Notes: generated from the letters alone by a model not told the origin. Positions 17,677 to 29,446 are shown, numbered from the stretch's first letter. The stretch is 64,000 nt of DNA from Jannaschia sp. W003 (GCF_025144335.1 NZ_CP083539.1:1675501-1739500); one strand, 5' to 3'. Numbers and translations are program-made.

Positions 17677-20252
17677 TCACTCGCGTCCGCGCAGCACTTG
17701 CGCCGGGCGCGCGGCTAGGGGACGCCACGCGAAGGCGAGGCCGGCCAGCAGGGTCGCTAGCGCGCCCCCCACCACGATCAGCGTCGCGGACACCGGCTCG
17801 AACGCGTAGGGCGCGTCCATCACGAAGCGCATCACGCCCCAGCCCGCCAGCGCGCCGCCGAGGATCGCCACGATGCCCGCCGCCGCCCCGAGGATCGCGG
17901 AGCGCAGCGCGAAGCTGGCGAGGATGGTCGCGCGCGTCGCGCCCAGGGTCTTGAGTACGGCCGCCTCGAAGACGCGCGCCCGCTCGCCCGCCGCCGCGGC
18001 GCCGATCAGCACCACGAAGCCCGTGAGCAAGGTGGCGCCAGCGCCCCAGGAGGTGGCGGCGGCGAGCGCCGACAGCGCCTCGGTGACCAGCGCGATGGCA
18101 TCGCCTACGCGGATCGCGGTGATGTTGGGGGCGTCCCCGGCCACGGCGCGCAGGATGCGGGCCTCGGCCTCGGGTTCGGCATAGACGGTGGACAGCCAGG
18201 TGTGCGGCGCGCCCGCCAGCGCGCCCTCGTCGAACACCAGGACGAAGCCGATGCCGCCCGACGAAAAGTCCACCTCGCGGAAGTTGGCCACGGTGGCCTC
18301 GACATCACGGCCGAGCACGTTGATGGCGATCGCGTCGCCGACCCGGACGCCAAGCTCCTCGGCCTCCTCGCGCGCCATGCTGACCAGCGGCGGCCCCGCA
18401 TAGTCCTCGCCCCACCATTCGCCCTCCACGACGCGGGTGCCCTCGGGCAGGGCGCCGGCGAAGCTGATGCGGCGGTCGCCGCGGGTGACCCAGTGGTCGA
18501 ACTCGGACGCGGGGCGCCCGGCGATGCTCTGGATCACGCCGCCCAGCATCGGCGCGGTGTCGACGCGGCTGACGGCCGGGTCGGCGTTCACCGTGTCGAG
18601 GAACGGGCCGATCTGGTCGGGCTGGATATCCACGAAGAAGTAGGAGGGCGCGACCTCGGGCAGGTCGCGGTCGATGGCGGCGCGCATGTTGGCGTCGATC
18701 TGCCCCACGGCGGCAAGCACGGTGAGGCCAAGGCCGAGGCTCAGCACCACCGCCGTCGCCTCGCCGCCCGGACCGCCCACGGAGCCGAGGGCCGTGCGCA
18801 GCGCCGGGCGGCCCCGCACCCAGCGCGCGCGGGCGAGGCGCTTTGCGAGGCGGCGCACGCCCCAGGCGGCGGCAACGAGCACGGCCAGTGCCACGAGGAT
18901 GCCCGCCGCGGACCACAGGGCGAGGGTCGGGATGCCCGACAGCGCCGCCGAGATCGCCACGAGGGCCGCCGCCGAGACCCCGAGGGCCACGAGGTAGCGC
19001 CGGCGCGGCCAGACGCGGATCGGGCCGGAGGCGTCGCGGAACAGGGCCGCGGCACGCACCCGCTCGGTGCGGGCGAGGGGCCAGAGCGTGAAGATGAGGG
19101 CGGTGAGGGCGCCGTAGAGGGCGGCCTCGGCCAAGGGCGCGGGGTGGACGCCCAAGGCCACGGGCACGGGCAGCGAAGCCTCGATGAAGGGCGCGGCCAC
19201 GAGCGGAATGATGACGCCGAGGATCAGCCCGAGCACGATGCCGAGGGCGGCCAGCGCGCCGATCTGCAGGAAGTAGGCGGCGAAGATGGTGCGCCCCTCG
19301 GCGCCCAGGGTCTTGAGCGTGGCGATCACGGGGATCTTGCGGTCGAGATAGGCGCGCACGGCGGCCGACACGCCCACGCCGCCCACGGCGAGGCCGGCGA
19401 GGCCGACCAGCACGAGGAAGGCGCCGATCCGGTCCACGAAGCGCGCGATCGAGGGCGAGGCGTTGCGCCGGTCGCGCCAGCGCGCGCCGGTGCCCTCGGT
19501 CGCGGCCTCCACCTCGGCGCGCACCGCGTCGAGCCGCTCGTCGGGCGTGCCAAGGGGCAGGGCGAGGCGGTACTCGCCCTCGAACAGCGAGCCTGCGGCG
19601 AGGAGCCCGGTGCCCTCCAGCGCCTCGGTGCGCACCAGCGTGCGCGGGCCGAGGCCGAAGCCCGCGGCGCCCGCATCCGGTTCACGCAGGATCAGCGCGC
19701 CGACCTCAAAGCGCTTCGCGCCGAGGAAGAACGGGTCGCCGACCTCCAGCGCCAGCCGGTCGGCCAGCACGGGATGGATCGCCACCCGGTCGCCGGCGAG
19801 GGCCTCGGCGAGCGGGATCGCCGGCTCCAGCTCCACCGCGCCCACGAGCGGGTAGAGATCGTCCACCGCCTTCACCTGCGTGAGCGCGCGGTCGGCGTCC
19901 GCGCCCGCGCCCGTGGCGGCCATCGAGCGGAAGTCGACGATCTCGGACACGGTCCCGATGGCGTCCAGCACGGCGCGCTCCTCGGGCGTGGCGAGGCGGT
20001 AGGCGAACTCGATCTCCGCATCGCCGCCGAGGATCGCGCGGCCCTCGCGCACGAGGCCGTCGGTGATCGACACGCGCACCGATCCGACCGCGGCGATGGC
20101 GGCGACGCCCAGGGCCAGGCAGGCGAGGAAGATGCGGAAGCCGGCGAGGCCGCCGCGCAACTCGCGCTTCGCGATGCGGGCGGCATCGCGCAGGGTGCGC
20201 CGGGCGCGGCCGCTGCGGCTCCCCGTGGCCGGGATGACATCGGCCGCGGCGG

Positions 20253-20256
<4 letters not shown>
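17677..20256 (-). CDS. FtsX-domain ABC transporter permease (YbbP-like)
   Basis: Inner-membrane permease of 859 residues. An N-terminal helix follows the basic segment (residues ~38-60, FRIFLACLALGVAAIAAVGSV). A large extracytoplasmic domain comes next, then two FtsX-type blocks of three to four helices each (about residues 260-400 and 720-850), with further helices near 420-480. This is the layout of YbbP/LolC-E type MacB-superfamily transporters, which move substrates within or out of the membrane rather than importing solutes. Its start overlaps the ATPase stop (ATGA at 20253-20256), so the pair is translationally coupled. The divergent neighbour is a GDSL esterase, matching the E. coli tesA/ybbA-ybbP arrangement. 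Confidence 0.92.
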
Positions 20257-20936
<680 letters not shown>

Positions 20937-20952
20937 GGGGGGACTCCGTGCG

Positions 20953-21594
20953 ATGGCGCGTGGGGCCACATATGGGGTCTGCCTCGTGGCCCTCAAGGCG
21001 GGAGCGGCCGCCGCCGAGCCGGTTCGGGTGCTCGCCCTGGGCGACAGCCTGACCGCCGGCTACGGGCTCGCCCAAGGCGAGGGCTTCGTGCCCGCCTTGC
21101 AGGCATGGCTGGAACGCGAGGGCGTGGACGCCGTGGTCGAGAACGCGGGCGTCTCGGGCGACACCACCGCCGGGGGCCTCGCGCGCGTCGACTGGTCGCT
21201 GGCCTCGGAGCCCGATGCCGCGATCGTGGCGCTGGGGGGCAACGACCTCCTGCGGGGGATCGACCCCGCATCGAGCCGCGCGAACTTGGACGGCATCCTC
21301 ACGAAGCTCGACGCCGCGGGCGTCGAGGCGCTGCTGGTCGGGCTGGAGGCGCCGGGCAACTTCGGCCCCGACTACAAGGCGGCGTTCGATGCGATGTACC
21401 CGGAGGTCGCCGAGGCGCACGGGGCGCTGCACGAGGCGAGCTTCCTCGGGCCGCTCGTGGCCGAGCTGACGCCCGCCGAGGCGCGGGCGCGCTACATGCA
21501 GCCCGACGGCATCCATCCCAACGCCGAGGGCGTGCAGGTGATCGTCGAGGCGCTGGGCCCGCGCGTGGCGGAGCTGGTCGCGCGGGTGGAGTAG
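20953..21594 (+). CDS. tesA: arylesterase/acyl-CoA thioesterase I-like GDSL hydrolase
   Basis: SGNH-fold esterase. I use ATG 20953 (213 residues), which puts a short Ala-rich export-type leader (GVCLVALKAGAAAA) before the mature start EPVRVLALGDS. ATG 20935 would add six residues. Catalytic blocks: block I GDSLTAGYGL with the Ser nucleophile; block II with the Gly in VSGDTTAGGL; block III GGNDLLRG; block V DGIHPNAEG with the Asp/His pair. It is probably periplasmic, hydrolysing thioesters, lysophospholipids or aryl esters. Divergent from the YbbA/YbbP-like transporter, as in E. coli, where the three proteins are thought to act together on hydrophobic compounds. Confidence 0.88.
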   Translation: MARGATYGVCLVALKAGAAAAEPVRVLALGDSLTAGYGLAQGEGFVPALQAWLEREGVDAVVENAGVSGDTTAGGLARVDWSLASEPDAAIVALGGNDLLRGIDPASSRANLDGILTKLDAAGVEALLVGLEAPGNFGPDYKAAFDAMYPEVAEAHGALHEASFLGPLVAELTPAEARARYMQPDGIHPNAEGVQVIVEALGPRVAELVARVE

Positions 21595-21618
21595 GGGGGA
21601 CGCAGGTGAAGTAGGGCT

Positions 21619-21752
21619 CGCCCCGGCCTCGCGCGTCTCCTCGGCGTGCCGCGGCGGTGGGATCGGGGGCCGGGCGCTGACATCGCCGGTTGCGCTCTCA
21701 TCCCAGGACCTCCGCCGCCTGCGACCCGAGGCCCCGGCGCAAGGCCGGGGCG
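21619..21752. repeat. intergenic inverted doublet, copy E (partly decayed)
   Basis: The left arm keeps only CGCCCCGGCCTCGCGC (21619-21634). The right arm 21727-21752 (CGAGGCCCCGGCGCAAGG core) is well preserved. Spacing is about 92 bases. It lies in the 273-base gap between the esterase and glycerol kinase and is followed directly by a hairpin-box repeat. Confidence 0.65.
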
Positions 21753-21770
21753 AGGCGGCGCCCCCCCCCC

Positions 21771-21819
21771 TTCCTCTGGCCCAAAATACCTCGGGGAGCC
21801 CGAGGGGCTGGCCCCTCGC
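21771..21819 (-). repeat. hairpin plus CCCCGAGGTATTT box, copy 2 (reverse)
   Basis: On the reverse strand this reads a stem-loop GCGAGGGG/CCCCTCG, then CCCCGAGGTATTTTGGGCC and AGAGGAA. It is the same element as at 14919-14972 in opposite orientation, even sharing the GAGGGGCCAGCCCCTCG stem. It ends about 50 bases before the glycerol kinase start. Confidence 0.75.
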
Positions 21820-21867
21820 TTCCCCCCTGCGTAACCCTAGCCTCCGCAGCCGAAGGGGGAGCGCCGC

Positions 21868-23331
<1,464 letters not shown>

Positions 23332-23342
23332 GGGCGGGCCGT

Positions 23343-23390
23343 CGGGGCTCTGCCCCGAACCCCGAGATATTTAGGGCCAGAGGAAGGGGG
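23343..23390 (+). repeat. hairpin plus CCCCGAGATATTT box, copy 3
   Basis: A stem-loop (CGGGGC/GCCCCG) is followed by ACCCCGAGATATTTAGGGCC and AGAGGAAGGGGG. It is the third copy of the element, directly after the glycerol kinase stop and reaching to within a base of the convergent ribD stop. Its place at a convergent junction suggests a terminator role. Confidence 0.75.
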
Positions 23391-24473
23391 CTAGGGCTCC
23401 CATGCCGTGAAGGTGTCGGGGCCGAGGGGGCGGGTTTCCGCTAGGCGGAGGCGGGGGGCGTCGGCGAGCTTGGCGAGGGCTATGGGGCCGAGGGCGGGGA
23501 TGCCGTCGGCGCCGATCGCGGCGCCGGCGGTGTAGCATTCGAGCCTGTCCACGAGGCCCGCGCGCAGGAGCGACGCGGCGAGGGTGCCGCCGCCCTCGCA
23601 GTAGACGCGCGTAAGGCCGCGCTGACCGAGGGCGGCGAGGGCGGCGGGGAGGTCGATGTGGCCCGCCGTCTCGAGCACGCGGATGCAGGCGGCGCCCGCC
23701 GCCTCGAAGGGGGCGGGGTCGCCGGTGGCATGGACCAGCCACGTCGGCACCTCGCGGGCGGTCCGCACGAGGCCGAGCGCGGGGTCGAGCGCAAGCGCGC
23801 GCGCGAGCACCACCCGCACCGGCTGGGGCCGCTCGCCCATGCCCCTCACCGTCAGTTGCGGATCGTCGGCCCGCGCGGTGCCGGCGCCCACCATTACCGC
23901 ATCAAAGGCGGCGCGGCGGGCGTGGACGTGGGCGCGCGCGGCGGGACCGGTGATCCAACGGCTCTCGCCCGACGCCGTGGCGATGCGCCCGTCGAGGGTG
24001 GTGGCGAGCTTCAGGGTGAGGAAGGGGCGGCCCCGCTCCACGCGGGAGAGGAACCCGGCCTGCAGCGCGCGGGCCTCGGCCTCCATCACGCCCGTGGTCA
24101 CCTCGATCCCCGCCCCCCGAAGGATCGCCAGCCCGCGCCCGTCCACGCGCCCGTCCGGGTCGCCCGCCGCCACCACGACGCGCGCGACGCCCGCCGCCAC
24201 GAGTGCCTCGGCGCAGGGGGGCGTGCGGCCGTGGTGGGCGCAAGGCTCCAGCGTGACGTAGGCGGTGGCGCCGCGCGCGGCACTCCCGGCCTCGGCCAGC
24301 GCCACCGCCTCGGCATGGGGCCGGCCCCCGTCGGCGGTGCGCCCGCGTCCGACCACACGGCCGTCCCGCACGACGACGCAGCCCACCGCCGGGTTGGGCC
24401 AGACCCGCCCCAGCCCCCGCGCGGCGAGCGCGAGGGCGGCGGCCATCCAGCGCGCGTCGTTGGGGTCGCTCAC
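23391..24473 (-). CDS. ribD: bifunctional riboflavin deaminase/reductase RibD
   Basis: Catalyses steps two and three of riboflavin synthesis: deamination of the pyrimidine ring, then NADPH reduction of the ribosyl side chain. 360 residues from GTG 24473, which overlaps the nrdR stop (GTGA). The N-terminal deaminase has the zinc site HAE (residues 53-55) and C78/C87 in [12 protein letters not shown]. The C-terminal reductase has [41 protein letters not shown] and [11 protein letters not shown] for NADPH binding. Both halves look intact. No other rib gene follows; the next gene is the convergent glpK. Confidence 0.96.
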   Translation of the reverse strand: MSDPNDARWMAAALALAARGLGRVWPNPAVGCVVVRDGRVVGRGRTADGGRPHAEAVALAEAGSAARGATAYVTLEPCAHHGRTPPCAEALVAAGVARVVVAAGDPDGRVDGRGLAILRGAGIEVTTGVMEAEARALQAGFLSRVERGRPFLTLKLATTLDGRIATASGESRWITGPAARAHVHARRAAFDAVMVGAGTARADDPQLTVRGMGERPQPVRVVLARALALDPALGLVRTAREVPTWLVHATGDPAPFEAAGAACIRVLETAGHIDLPAALAALGQRGLTRVYCEGGGTLAASLLRAGLVDRLECYTAGAAIGADGIPALGPIALAKLADAPRLRLAETRPLGPDTFTAWEP

Positions 24474-24931
24474 TCGGGGGCGGGGGGGCGCAGCTCGGCC
24501 ACGAAACTCTCGAAGTCGTCGGCGGCCTGGAAGTTCTTGTAGACGCTCGCGAAGCGCACGTAGGCGACCGTGTCCACGCGCGCGAGGCTCTCCATCACGA
24601 TCTCGCCGATCTGCTTGGAGCCCACGTCGGTGTCGCCCATCGACTCGAGCCGCCGCACGATGCCCGAGATCATCTGGTCGATGCGCTCCGGCTCGAGGGG
24701 GCGCTTCTGCATGGAGATGCGGATCGAGCGCTCCAGCTTGTCGCGGTCGAACTCCTCGCGCTTGCCGGACGCCTTGATGACCACGAGGTCGCGCAGCTGC
24801 ACCCGCTCGTAGGTGGTGAAGCGGCCCCCGCAGGCGGGGCAGAGGCGCCGCCGCCGGATCGCGACGTGATCCTCGGCGGGACGCGAGTCCTTCACCTGCG
24901 TGTCTATGTTGCCGCAGAACGGGCAGCGCAT
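24470..24931 (-). CDS. nrdR: transcriptional repressor NrdR
   Basis: ATP/dATP-sensing repressor of ribonucleotide reductase genes. 153 residues from ATG 24931, the standard family length; upstream in-frame codons are not conserved sequence. The zinc ribbon uses C3, C6, C31 and C34 (RCPFCGN and LCPACGG). The ATP-cone follows from about residue 48 ([22 protein letters not shown]), and the family-specific [21 protein letters not shown] lies in the middle. The order nrdR-ribD is widely conserved in alphaproteobacteria, and the 4-base overlap with ribD implies coupling. Confidence 0.98.
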   Translation of the reverse strand: MRCPFCGNIDTQVKDSRPAEDHVAIRRRRLCPACGGRFTTYERVQLRDLVVIKASGKREEFDRDKLERSIRISMQKRPLEPERIDQMISGIVRRLESMGDTDVGSKQIGEIVMESLARVDTVAYVRFASVYKNFQAADDFESFVAELRPPAPE

Positions 24932-25028
24932 CGGTCGGTCCCCCGGCGCCCCCGCGGTCCCCACCGCTTGCGCCGACGCCTTTGTGCCGCCCCACGGGTT
25001 GTGTGTCTAGGTGGGGCGGGGCGCCGCG

Positions 25029-25442
25029 CTACCCGAGGAAGTGCGCGGCCACCTCGCGGTCGTGGGGGCGGTCGCGGTGCTCGAAGACGAAGAGGCCCTG
25101 CCAGCGGCCAAGCAGCATGCGGCCGCGCTCCACCGGGATTGACAGGGAGACCGGAAGCAGCATCGCACGGATGTGGCCGGGCATGTCATCGGGGCCCTCG
25201 TAGGTGTGGGTGAGATAGCCGAGCGAGGGGTCGATCGAGGGCGGCACGAGGCGCGAGAGCCAGGCGAGGAGGTCAGTCTGCACCTCGGGGTCCGCGTTCT
25301 CCTGAATCAGCAAGCTCGCGGAGGTGTGGCGCAGGAAGAGGGTCAGCAGGCCGTCGCGCGGGGGCAGCCAGCGGGCGACCTCCTCGGTGATCTCTACGAG
25401 ACCGGGGCCGGGGGTGCGGACGTGGAAGGTGGTCTGGGTCAC
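25029..25442 (-). CDS. YjbQ/UPF0047 family protein
   Basis: 137 residues starting at GTG 25442, which overlaps the rmuC stop (GTGA). The protein has the whole UPF0047 pattern: GLLTLFLRHTSASLLIQENADPEV near residue 32-55, then HTYEGPDDMPGHIRAMLLPVSLSIPV, and the C-terminal GRWQGLFVFEHRDRPHDRE. Family members are compact trimers with conserved His residues that may bind metal. Weak thiamin-phosphate synthase activity has been reported for one relative. The cellular role is unknown. It is cotranscribed with rmuC. Confidence 0.92.
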   Translation of the reverse strand: MTQTTFHVRTPGPGLVEITEEVARWLPPRDGLLTLFLRHTSASLLIQENADPEVQTDLLAWLSRLVPPSIDPSLGYLTHTYEGPDDMPGHIRAMLLPVSLSIPVERGRMLLGRWQGLFVFEHRDRPHDREVAAHFLG

Positions 25443-26911
25443 TCGGCGGGCTCGGGGGCGAGGGCGAGGGGGGCGTCCTCGCCCTCGTCGTCCTCGGGGT
25501 CGAAGTCCTTCGCGAGCGTCTTGCCGGTGCGGGCGCCGAGGCGGCGCAGCTTGTCGAACTGCCCGAGCACGTTGCCGTTGCCGCGCGAGAGCCGCTCCAG
25601 CGCGGTGGCGTGCTCGCTCTGGGCGCGCCCGAGATGGTCGCCCACCTTCTCGAAGGCCTCGACCACGCCGGCCATCTTGTCGTGCAGCAGCCCTGCCCGG
25701 CGGGCGATGTCCTCGGCGTTGCGCTGCCGCGTCTCCACCGCCCAGACGTGCTGGATCGTGCGCAGCGCCATCATCAGCGTCGTGGGCGTGGCGATGCCCA
25801 CGCGGCGGCTCATGGCGTAGGCCGTCAGGTCGGGCTGCTCGGCGAGGGCGGCGGCCAGCGCGCCCTCCACGGGCATGAACATCAGCACGTAGTCCACCGA
25901 GCCGCTCACCAGCGCGGCGTAGTCGCGCCGGGCCAGTTCGTCGATGTGGGCGCGGGTGGCGGCGAGGTGGGCGCGCATCTGGCGGGCGCGCTCCTCCTCG
26001 CCTTCCGCGTTCACGGCCGCCTCGTAGGCCACCAGCGAGACCTTGGCGTCGATCACCACCGCCTTGTCGCCGGGCAGGCGCACCACGACGTCGGGGCGCC
26101 GGCGGCCCCCGTCGGCGTCGGTGACCGAGAACTGGGTCTCGTATTCGCGCCCCTTCTCCAGACCCGAATCCTCCAGGAGCCGCTCCAAGATCATCTCGCC
26201 CCAAGCGCCCTGGCGCTGCTTCTCGCCCTTGAGCGCGTTGGTCAGCGCCACGGCCTCGCGGCTGACCTCCTCGGAGCGGCGGGTGAGCTGGTCGATCTCG
26301 CTCTTGAGGCGCTCGCGGTCCTTGGCGGCGCCGGTGTGCGCCTCGCGCAGCTCGCGCTGGAAGTGGTCGACCTGCTCGCGCATGGGCTTCAGAAGGGCGG
26401 CCATCCGCTCCTGGTTCAGCGCGCCGAAGCGGTCGCCATGCTCGCGCAAGGTGGCGTCGGCCAGCGTCTTGAACCGGTTCGCCATGTCGTCGCGGATCTC
26501 CTTGAGGAGGGCCACCTCCTCGTCGTGGGCGCGCCGGCGGGCCGCGAGGTCGGCCTCAAGCCGCCCGTTCGCCACCTCCAGCCGTTTCACCTCGCCGCGC
26601 GCCGCCTCCAATGTGGCCTCAAGGCCGCCCGCGTCGCGTTCCAGCCGCTCCACCACCTCGCGCAGGTGCCGCTCTGTCTGCTCCAGCCGCGAGACGTCGC
26701 CGCGGGCGGCCCCGTGAGCGTCGCGGGCCTCGCGCGCCTCACCTTCCAGCGCGCCGCAGCGGTCGCGGTGGGCGTCGCGCTCGGCGCGCATGGCCTCCAA
26801 GTCGCGGCCCAGCCCGGCGCAGGCGGCGCGGGCCGAGGCGGTGAGCCACACGAGGGCGAGCAGGAGGGCGCCCATCCCGAGAAGGGCGGCGAAGAACACG
26901 CTGTCGGACAA
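25439..26911 (-). CDS. rmuC: DNA recombination protein RmuC
   Basis: 490 residues. The best start is TTG 26911, preceded by GAGGGG at seven bases. It gives an N-terminal membrane anchor (residues ~4-26), as expected for RmuC; ATG 26875 would truncate the anchor. A long charged coiled coil follows (about residues 30-180), then the RmuC nuclease-like core with GAWGEMILERLLEDSGL, RRRPDVVVRLPGDKAVVIDAKVSL and VDYVLMFMPVEGALAAALAE. Family role: limits recombination between inverted repeats and, by recent work, acts as a PD-(D/E)xK nuclease in phage defence and genome stability. Its stop overlaps the start of the YjbQ-like gene. Confidence 0.94.
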   Translation of the reverse strand: MSDSVFFAALLGMGALLLALVWLTASARAACAGLGRDLEAMRAERDAHRDRCGALEGEAREARDAHGAARGDVSRLEQTERHLREVVERLERDAGGLEATLEAARGEVKRLEVANGRLEADLAARRRAHDEEVALLKEIRDDMANRFKTLADATLREHGDRFGALNQERMAALLKPMREQVDHFQRELREAHTGAAKDRERLKSEIDQLTRRSEEVSREAVALTNALKGEKQRQGAWGEMILERLLEDSGLEKGREYETQFSVTDADGGRRRPDVVVRLPGDKAVVIDAKVSLVAYEAAVNAEGEEERARQMRAHLAATRAHIDELARRDYAALVSGSVDYVLMFMPVEGALAAALAEQPDLTAYAMSRRVGIATPTTLMMALRTIQHVWAVETRQRNAEDIARRAGLLHDKMAGVVEAFEKVGDHLGRAQSEHATALERLSRGNGNVLGQFDKLRRLGARTGKTLAKDFDPEDDEGEDAPLALAPEPAE

Positions 26912-26987
26912 AAGGAATCCCCTCGGCTGATGCGCCGAGGGTTCCGCAATCGTTCCGCCGCCGTCAAGCGGGGGCTCGGCGGCGCGC

Positions 26988-27251
26988 TCAGTCGAAGATG
27001 CGCTCGCCCAACTGGTCGATCATCTGCTTGGCCTTCAGCACCGAGGCCTCCGCGGCGCTCTCGCGGTCGCGCAGGGTGTCGGCGCGGATCAGTTCGTGGC
27101 TGCGGCCGTCCTTCTCGACCAGCGCGCGGATGCGCCAGCCGTCGTCGGCCTTGGCGGGGTCGGGGCGGATCGCGAAGCCGCGGTACTCCTCGGACGGCGC
27201 GGCGGGAGCCTCCTTGGCGCGGCCGCCGAACAGGCGGGACAGAAGGGACAT
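26988..27251 (-). CDS. HlyU-family small protein
   Basis: 87 residues from ATG 27251. A short amphipathic start (MSLLSRLFGG) is followed by the HlyU-family core: EEYRGFAIRPDPAK, then WRIRALVEKDGRSHELIRADTLRDRESAAEAS and KAKQMIDQLGERIF. The family is named after a Vibrio haemolysin activator annotation, but most alphaproteobacterial members have no known function and lack a DNA-binding helix-turn-helix. It lies 76 bases upstream of rmuC on the same strand and is divergent from the DUF2270 gene. Confidence 0.85.
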   Translation of the reverse strand: MSLLSRLFGGRAKEAPAAPSEEYRGFAIRPDPAKADDGWRIRALVEKDGRSHELIRADTLRDRESAAEASVLKAKQMIDQLGERIFD

Positions 27252-27377
27252 GGGGCGGCACCTCGGGTCTCGTGCGGGTCGGGAGCATCCTAGACCCCGG
27301 CCGGGGCGGGGCCAAGCGGGCGCCGGGCTTGCCACGGCGCGCACGCGGAGCGCAGGATCGGGCAGGGGAGGGCCGCG

Positions 27378-28049
27378 ATGACCGAGGGGACCGAGCGGGC
27401 GCGCTTCGACAGCGCCGAGATGGGGGCGCTGGCCCATCTCTATCGGGGCGAGGTGTACCGCTCCACGCTCTGGCGCCAGCGGCTGGACACCACCACCAAC
27501 TGGGCCGTGGTCACCCTGGGCATCGCGCTGTCGATCGCCTTCGCCTCGCCCGAGGCCTCGCCGCTGCCCCTCGTGCTGGTGGGCGTGCTGATCGTGTTCT
27601 TCCTGATGCTGGAGGCCCGGCGCTACCGCTACTTCAACGTCTGGCGCGCGCGGGCGCGGTGGATGGAGACGCACTTTTACGCGCCGATGCTCCACGACGG
27701 CGACCTGCGCATGGAGGAGGGCTGGCACCGCACCCTGGCCGAGGACTACTGGCGCCCGCACTACCACGTCTCGATGTGGGTGGCGGTGGGGCGGCGCATC
27801 CGGCGCAACTACTTCTGGATCCTCCTGATCCAGTCGGTGGCCTACGTGGGCAAGATCACCGTCCATCCGGTGGCCGCCGACAGCATCGAGACGTTCCTGG
27901 CCCGCGCCGCGGTCGGCCCGGTGCCGGGCGTGGTGATGCTGGGCTTCGGCGCGCTCTACATCCTGGCCTGGGGCACCGCCGCTGGCCTAAGCTGGCACGA
28001 CGACCGCCGCCGCGCCGCGCGCAGCCCGGTGCGGACGGGCATGGGGTAG
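27378..28049 (+). CDS. DUF2270 membrane protein
   Basis: 223 residues from ATG 27378. The N-terminal part matches DUF2270: MGALAHLYRGEVYRSTLWRQRLDTTTNWAV cut short here, leading into two membrane helices (about residues 37-75). The characteristic RRYRYFNVWRARARWMETHFYAP follows, then a soluble stretch with EDYWRPHYH and two more helices (about residues 140-195). Four-pass inner-membrane protein of unknown function, widespread in alphaproteobacteria and archaea. It stands alone between divergent and convergent neighbours. Confidence 0.88.
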   Translation: MTEGTERARFDSAEMGALAHLYRGEVYRSTLWRQRLDTTTNWAVVTLGIALSIAFASPEASPLPLVLVGVLIVFFLMLEARRYRYFNVWRARARWMETHFYAPMLHDGDLRMEEGWHRTLAEDYWRPHYHVSMWVAVGRRIRRNYFWILLIQSVAYVGKITVHPVAADSIETFLARAAVGPVPGVVMLGFGALYILAWGTAAGLSWHDDRRRAARSPVRTGMG

Positions 28050-28058
28050 GGCGCGCCC

Positions 28059-28754
28059 CTACCCGGCGCCCCCGGAGGCCCGCGCGGCGGCGTAGTCGCG
28101 CAGCAGAGCGACGCGGCGGGGGCGGAAGCTGCGCCCCGTCGGCCGGGCCTCCTCGATTCCCGCGGCGTGGAACTGGCGCCAGTCCTCGCGCAGGCGGCAC
28201 CAGACCAGCACCTTGAGCGTGCCCGCCGCGTAGCTGATCCCCAGGGGCCAGACCTCGCGCCGCGTCCGCCGCCCCCGCAGGTCGCGGTAGGCGACGTCGA
28301 GCGCCAGCTCCTCCCAGCAGGCCCGGCGCAGGAGCCCCATGTCCACCGACGTCTCGACCGGGGCGGGCGGGGGGCGGAAGGTCCGCAGCACCGTATGCAT
28401 CGCCTGCCGGGACTGCGCGTCGGGAAGCGTGGCGATGATGCGGGCCAGCGCCGTGCGGCCCGCCTCCTCCAGCGCGGCGTCGCCCGTCAGGCGCAGCTCG
28501 CCCACGGCGAGCACCAGCGCCTCGATCTCCAGCCGCGAGAAGCTCTGCGGCGGCAGGGCGGGGTCTTCGGTCAGGCGGTACCCGACCCCGGCCTCGCCGT
28601 CGATCAGGGCGCCCCCGGCGCGCAGCGTGGCGATGTCGCGGTAAAGCTGGCGGCGCGACACGCCCGTCCGCGCCGCGAGGCGCTCGGCCGTCACAGGCGC
28701 AGGCAGCCGGCGCAGCGCGTCCATCAGGCGCATGAGGCGGTCGGGGCGGGCCAT
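28059..28754 (-). CDS. HTH/WYL-domain transcriptional regulator (YafY family)
   Basis: 231 residues from ATG 28754. The N-terminal winged helix is RLMRLMDALRRLPAPVTAERLAARTGVSRRQLYRDIATL, shortened here to its known pattern: recognition helix SRRQLYRDI. The C-terminal WYL-type sensor domain has WPLGISYAAGTLKVLVWCRLREDWRQF, where the WYL tripeptide is diverged, and a final RRVALLRDYAAARA. WYL regulators bind nucleic-acid or small ligands. Divergent from a glutathione S-transferase gene with 65 bases between starts, so that gene is its most likely target (inference). It ends 9 bases from the convergent DUF2270 stop. Confidence 0.9.
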   Translation of the reverse strand: MARPDRLMRLMDALRRLPAPVTAERLAARTGVSRRQLYRDIATLRAGGALIDGEAGVGYRLTEDPALPPQSFSRLEIEALVLAVGELRLTGDAALEEAGRTALARIIATLPDAQSRQAMHTVLRTFRPPPAPVETSVDMGLLRRACWEELALDVAYRDLRGRRTRREVWPLGISYAAGTLKVLVWCRLREDWRQFHAAGIEEARPTGRSFRPRRVALLRDYAAARASGGAG

Positions 28755-28819
28755 GCTGACCGGATATGGCAGCAGGGTGCGGCTATTGCGAGGCATCGCG
28801 CAAACCGGAGGACCCGCCG
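28755..28819. promoter_or_regulatory. divergent regulator/GST intergenic region
   Basis: 65 bases separate the two divergent starts, so both promoters and any operator must fit here. A weak dyad TTGCG-N8-CGCAA lies at 28786-28803, next to the GST ribosome site GGAGG (28807-28811). Assignment as the WYL regulator's operator is a guess from position. Confidence 0.3.
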
Positions 28820-29419
28820 ATGCTCACGCTCTACCATGCCCCCAACTCCCGCTCGACCTCGATCCTCGCGCTCATCGAGGCGCTGGGCGTCCGCGACCGC
28901 GTCGACGTGGTCGAGGTCTCGGTCGCCCGCGCGGACGGCTCCGGCGGTCCGGACCCGCGCAACCCCCACCCCGAGGGGAAGGTGCCGTTCCTGGTGAACG
29001 GCGCGGACAGCGTGCGCGAGCGCGGCGCGATCGTGGCCTATCTCACGGAGCTGTTCCCCGATGCCGGTCTCGGGCGGCCCGCGGGCCATCCGCAGCGGGG
29101 CCGGTTCCTCGGCTGGCTGTTCTACTATGCGGGCGTGATGGAGCCCGTGCTGGTCCACCGCTTCGCGGGGATCGACCATCCCGCGCTCGGGGCCACGTTC
29201 CGCGACTTCGACGCGATGGTGGACCGGCTGGTCGAGGCGCTGGCCGAGGGGCCGTTCCTCCTGGGCGAGGACTACTCGGCCGTCGACCTGCTGCTGTCGA
29301 GCCCGTTCACGGCGTTCCCGGACGCGGTGCCGGACCATGCGGCGGTGCGCGCCTGGGTCGCGCGCTGCGCGGACCATCCGGCCACGCGGGCCGTGCTGCA
29401 ACGGGAAGCGGCGGGGTAG
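28820..29419 (+). CDS. glutathione S-transferase family protein
   Basis: 199 residues from ATG 28820, nine bases after GGAGGA. The N-terminal thioredoxin-like domain starts MLTLYHAPNSRSTSILALIEALG, with Ser at the usual catalytic position. The GSH-binding motif is GKVPFLV with the cis-Pro, followed by the equivalent of the E/S-x-x-I motif (SVRERGAIVAYL). The all-helical C-terminal domain has the N-capping box motif FLLGEDYSAVDLLLS. It probably acts in conjugation or detoxification. Divergent from the WYL regulator and convergent with rpoD. Confidence 0.92.
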   Translation: MLTLYHAPNSRSTSILALIEALGVRDRVDVVEVSVARADGSGGPDPRNPHPEGKVPFLVNGADSVRERGAIVAYLTELFPDAGLGRPAGHPQRGRFLGWLFYYAGVMEPVLVHRFAGIDHPALGATFRDFDAMVDRLVEALAEGPFLLGEDYSAVDLLLSSPFTAFPDAVPDHAAVRAWVARCADHPATRAVLQREAAG

Positions 29420-29446
29420 GGGCCGCGCGGTCGCAGCGATCGCGCG

